Origin: Rhodococcus sp. B50 | GTDB lineage: Bacteria > Actinomycetota > Actinomycetes > Mycobacteriales > Mycobacteriaceae | Direction of reading: 5' to 3' | NCBI RefSeq assembly: GCF_013602415.1 | Contig: NZ_WPAG02000002.1 | Span: 4,529,480-4,593,479, forward strand | Length of the DNA stretch: 64,000 bases | Shown here: positions 61,543-64,000 of the stretch, piece after piece | How positions within the stretch are numbered: the stretch's first letter is position 1 | Layout: each line of letters begins with the position of its first letter | Notes under the pieces: generated by a model | What the model was told of the DNA's origin: nothing | The model's database searches: none | Seen by the model: only the letters and a program-made list of their open reading frames with translations | Position numbers and translations under genes: made by a program

Positions 61543-61705
61543 GACCGCGACGCTAGCCCTGCGTCGTGAACGGGACCCGCGCTTGCGGTAAGGGTTACGG
61601 AAGCGCATCGTCGGGGTAGCGCTGTGACGAAATCGTGACCTGCGATATCGTGGACCGGATGCGATGTGCCGACACGCGGTGCGTCGAGGAGGAGGAGTTC
61701 GTCTG

Positions 61706-62728
61706 ATGGGTGCACAGATCGCTGTCCCTGCCCCGCTGAGGAACAGCGCGCTGCTCGGTCTGGGTGTGCACCGCCCCGAGCGCATCGTCACCAACGACGA
61801 GATCTGCGAGCAGATCGACTCGAGCGACGAATGGATCCAGTCGCGGTCCGGTATCAAGGAGCGCCGCTTCGCCAAGCAGCATCCGGAGGAGTCGGTCGTC
61901 GACATGGCGACGAGCTCCGCCGAGCAGGCCCTCGCGGCCGCCGGCCTCACCGGTGCGCAGATCGACACGGTGATCGTCGCGACCTCCACCTACCCCTTCC
62001 AGACTCCGCAGTCCGCGGCGCTCGTCGCCGACCGTATCGGCACCGGCGGGGCTGCCGCACTCGACATCGCAGCGGGCTGTGCCGGTTTCTGCTACGCGCT
62101 GGGCGTCGCCTCCGACCTCGTGCGCGCCGGCTCCGCCGAGCACGTGCTGGTCGTGGGTGTCGAGCGCATGAGCGACACCACCGAGCCCACCGACCGCTCG
62201 GTGCGCTTCATCTTCGGCGACGGCGCCGGTGCCGTCGTCGTCGGTCCGTCCGACGAGGTGGGTATCGGCCCGACCGTCTGGGGCTCCGACGGCTCGCAGG
62301 CCAACGCCATCCGCCAGGAACCCGACTGGGTCGACTTCGCGAACAATCCCGATCAGAAGCGTCCCTGGATCATCATGGAAGGCACTGCGGTCTTCCGCTG
62401 GGCCGCCTTCGAGATGAGCAAGTTCGCCCGGCAGATCGCCGACAAGGCCGGCGTGGCCCTCGAAGACCTCGACGCCTTCGTTCCGCACCAGGCCAACCTG
62501 CGCATCAACGACGTCATCGTCAAGCAGCTCGAACTGCCCGAGACCGTCGCCGTCGCCGACGACATCATCGAGACCGGCAACACCTCGGCCGCCTCCATCC
62601 CGCTGGCGATGGAGAAGATGCTGCGCACCGGCCAGGTCGAGACCGGCTCCACCGCGCTGCTCCTCGCGTTCGGTGCCGGCCTGTCCTATGCGGGCCAGGT
62701 CGTGAAGATGCCCCCGCTCGCGAAGTAG
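61706..62728 (+). CDS. Beta-ketoacyl-ACP synthase III (FabH-type)
   Basis: About 340 residues. The catalytic Cys is in AGCAGFCYALG, His in PHQANLRI and Asn in IETGNTSAASIP, the complete KAS III triad; GDGAGAVVVGP is the conserved glycine-rich segment. It condenses an acyl-CoA with malonyl-ACP. ATG at 61706 with GAGGAGGAG upstream. Whether it is the FAS-I/FAS-II link enzyme or a secondary copy cannot be told. Confidence 0.92.
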   Translation: MGAQIAVPAPLRNSALLGLGVHRPERIVTNDEICEQIDSSDEWIQSRSGIKERRFAKQHPEESVVDMATSSAEQALAAAGLTGAQIDTVIVATSTYPFQTPQSAALVADRIGTGGAAALDIAAGCAGFCYALGVASDLVRAGSAEHVLVVGVERMSDTTEPTDRSVRFIFGDGAGAVVVGPSDEVGIGPTVWGSDGSQANAIRQEPDWVDFANNPDQKRPWIIMEGTAVFRWAAFEMSKFARQIADKAGVALEDLDAFVPHQANLRINDVIVKQLELPETVAVADDIIETGNTSAASIPLAMEKMLRTGQVETGSTALLLAFGAGLSYAGQVVKMPPLAK

Positions 62729-62735
62729 GAAGCAG

Positions 62736-62767
62736 CGGTAGCAGTACGACTCGGTAGCAGTATCGAC
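62736..62767 (+). repeat. Tandem 16-bp imperfect repeat
   Basis: Two units (62736-62751, 62752-62767) beginning CGGTAGCAGTA, between the KAS III gene and the HNH gene and ending 2 bp before the latter's start codon. No function evident. Confidence 0.6.
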
Positions 62768-62769
62768 AT

Positions 62770-63477
62770 ATGGCGAGTACTCGCACGTCGTCCGTTCCCC
62801 GTTGGGTCTGGATCCTGTGCTTCATCGTGGTCTCCGTGGCCGTCGTCCTCCTCGAACCGATGGGGGACGACGAGCCGGGCGGTACCGGCGGGAGCACGGT
62901 CGAGAACCCCTCCGAAGCCCTCGCGGCGCTGGCGGCACTGCCCGTCCGTCCCGCCGAATCGCAGAGCGGCTACGACCGCTCGTTGTTCGGCTCGGCATGG
63001 ACCGACGAGGTGACGGTCGACCTGGGGGGCAACGGTTGCGACACTCGTAACGACATCCTCCGGCGCGACCTCGTCGACGTCTCATTCGAGCCCGGGAAGA
63101 AGCAGTGCACCGTCACGGCCGGCACCCTCGAGGACCCGTACACGGGGAAGACGATCTCCTTCCGGCGTGGGATCGAGACCTCGTCCGCCGTGCAGATCGA
63201 CCACGTCGTCGCCCTGTCCGATGCGTGGAAGAAGGGCGCCCGCTATCTGGACGATCAGGAGAAGCGGAATCTCGCGAACGATCCGCGCAACCTGATCGCC
63301 GTCGACGGCCCCACCAACCAGGGCAAGGGCGACTCCGACGCGTCGGAGTGGCTGCCGCCGAACACCGCCTTCCACTGCGAGTACGTCGTGCGGCAGATCG
63401 AGGTGAAGACCACCTACGAGCTGTGGGTCACCCGGTCGGAGCACGACGCGATGGCGCGGATCCTCGCCTCCTGCTGA
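62770..63477 (+). CDS. Membrane-anchored HNH endonuclease-family protein (DUF1524/GmrSD C-terminal type)
   Basis: A 235-residue protein with an N-terminal signal anchor (VWILCFIVVSVAVVLLE) and an extracytoplasmic HNH-type domain: QIDHVVALSDAWKKGA supplies the His of the HNH motif, LANDPRNLIAVDG the Asn, and the GKGDSDASEW segment follows, as in DUF1524 nucleases. Two Cys pairs may form disulfides. Suggests a cell-surface or secreted nuclease. No immunity-like gene is adjacent. ATG start with no clear ribosome site. Confidence 0.85.
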   Translation: MASTRTSSVPRWVWILCFIVVSVAVVLLEPMGDDEPGGTGGSTVENPSEALAALAALPVRPAESQSGYDRSLFGSAWTDEVTVDLGGNGCDTRNDILRRDLVDVSFEPGKKQCTVTAGTLEDPYTGKTISFRRGIETSSAVQIDHVVALSDAWKKGARYLDDQEKRNLANDPRNLIAVDGPTNQGKGDSDASEWLPPNTAFHCEYVVRQIEVKTTYELWVTRSEHDAMARILASC

Positions 63478-64000
63478 TCAAGCCTCACACAATGCCGCGA
63501 CGATGTCGTCCTCCGACATCAGGACATGCGCGGCCGCGGGGCCGAGGGGTACGTAGCTGTCCCGGGAGGTGACCCGGGTGATCCGGCCCTCCCATTCGTC
63601 GTCGACGAGGGTCGCGACGACCCCTTCGGCGACGCCTCCGCTGCGACGGGTCTCGTCGACGACCACCACGCGCTCGAACTCGCGGGCATGCTCGAGCAGC
63701 GCGGTCGTCGGGAGCGGCGCGAGCCACTGCAGGTCCAGGACGGTCGCCGCGACTCCCGAGCGACGCACGGCACGCAGACTCATCGGCACCCCGTTGCCGA
63801 AGGTCACCACCAGCACGTCGCGGCCGTGTCCGTAGGTGCACACCGATCCCGGTGGTAGCCCGGCGGTGTCGGGGGCCTGTTGCCACAGTCCGTCACCGTC
63901 GTCGTACAGGTCGCGTCGGTGGTAGAGCGCGATCGGTTCCAGGTACACGCACACCCGTCCTTCCTCCCGAGCCAGCGCGATGCAGGTGCGCAGCAGCGCG
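63478..64000 (-). CDS. 2-oxoacid dehydrogenase E1 beta-type subunit, C-terminal part (start beyond the window)
   Basis: The frame is open to the right edge, giving 173 residues. It shows the transketolase C-terminal domain: YLEPIALYHRRDLY, VLVVTFGNGVPMSLRAV, VLDLQWLAPLPTTALLEHA and VVVVDETRRSGGVAEGV. This is the E1 beta (or fused alpha-beta) part of pyruvate/branched-chain dehydrogenases. Complex identity cannot be told without the missing part. The stop abuts the convergent HNH gene stop. Confidence 0.88.
   Translation of the reverse strand, partial: ALLRTCIALAREEGRVCVYLEPIALYHRRDLYDDGDGLWQQAPDTAGLPPGSVCTYGHGRDVLVVTFGNGVPMSLRAVRRSGVAATVLDLQWLAPLPTTALLEHAREFERVVVVDETRRSGGVAEGVVATLVDDEWEGRITRVTSRDSYVPLGPAAAHVLMSEDDIVAALCEA

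Noticed and set aside
61588-61598. GTAA-GGG-TTAC palindrome upstream of the methyltransferase
   Set aside because: Half-sites are in the reverse order to the TTACTC...GGTAA motif and too short to separate from chance.
62736-62767. 16-bp tandem repeat as a regulatory iteron
   Set aside because: Only two imperfect copies, directly at the HNH start codon; no further evidence.
1-64000. Prophage, insertion sequence, CRISPR array, tRNA or rRNA
   Set aside because: No transposase, integrase, phage structural gene, spaced direct-repeat array or tRNA cloverleaf was recognised in any part of the window.

Overview
The window is GC-rich, densely packed actinobacterial chromosome. Gene content points to a mycolic-acid bacterium of the order Mycobacteriales, most like Rhodococcus: it carries an MmpL3-type trehalose monomycolate flippase, the arabinofuranosyltransferase AftD, a DUF3068 protein and GTP-dependent PEP carboxykinase. 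From 16.2 kb on, gene order follows the Mycobacterium tuberculosis block Rv0206c-Rv0244c (mmpL3, NYN protein, trmB, two conserved hypotheticals, pckA, aldehyde dehydrogenase, methyltransferase, glycosyltransferase, membrane proteins, aftD, lpqI, TetR, htdX, fabG4, fadA2, fadE5), interrupted by genes absent from that block. The genus is inference from gene content. No tRNA, rRNA, IS element, prophage or CRISPR array was seen.

Region 1 (0-16 kb): the end of an acyl-CoA dehydrogenase, a TetR regulator, an alpha/beta hydrolase, an ABC-F ATPase, a tandem pair of MecA-type penicillin-binding proteins (the second with every catalytic motif lost), a TSUP exporter, a POT peptide transporter, a DUF3054 protein, a YceI protein, a UPF0104 membrane protein, a HAMP adenylate cyclase, a MacSR-like two-component system and a DUF1707 protein. 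Two CRP-like sites flank the cyclase/UPF0104 pair, and a MarR-like operator precedes yceI.

Region 2 (16-32 kb): the trmB-NYN-mmpL3 operon; a divergent block with a P-loop-less dynamin-like protein; pckA; an SRPBCC/alcohol dehydrogenase pair; cysK-cysE; an aldehyde dehydrogenase behind a KstR-like site; a small acidic protein; a CBS-pair protein.

Region 3 (32-49 kb): an envelope-building block with a ROK kinase, methyltransferase, GT4 glycosyltransferase, polytopic membrane protein, MOP-type flippase, DUF3068 protein, acyltransferase, AftD and DUF2613 protein, followed by isochorismate synthase, a universal stress protein, LpqI and a TetR regulator. Several convergent gene ends overlap here.

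Region 4 (49-64 kb): a fatty-acid module (htdX-fabG4 divergent from fadA2, and fadE5) whose promoters share a TTACTC...GGTAA motif. In the M. tuberculosis order fadA2 and fadE5 are neighbours; here about 6 kb lies between them (VanW-domain protein, MpaB-family oxygenase, unknown protein, FAD monooxygenase). The end holds a methyltransferase, a KAS III enzyme, a membrane-anchored HNH nuclease and part of a 2-oxoacid dehydrogenase E1 beta. Hairpin terminators lie between many of the convergent or tandem units.
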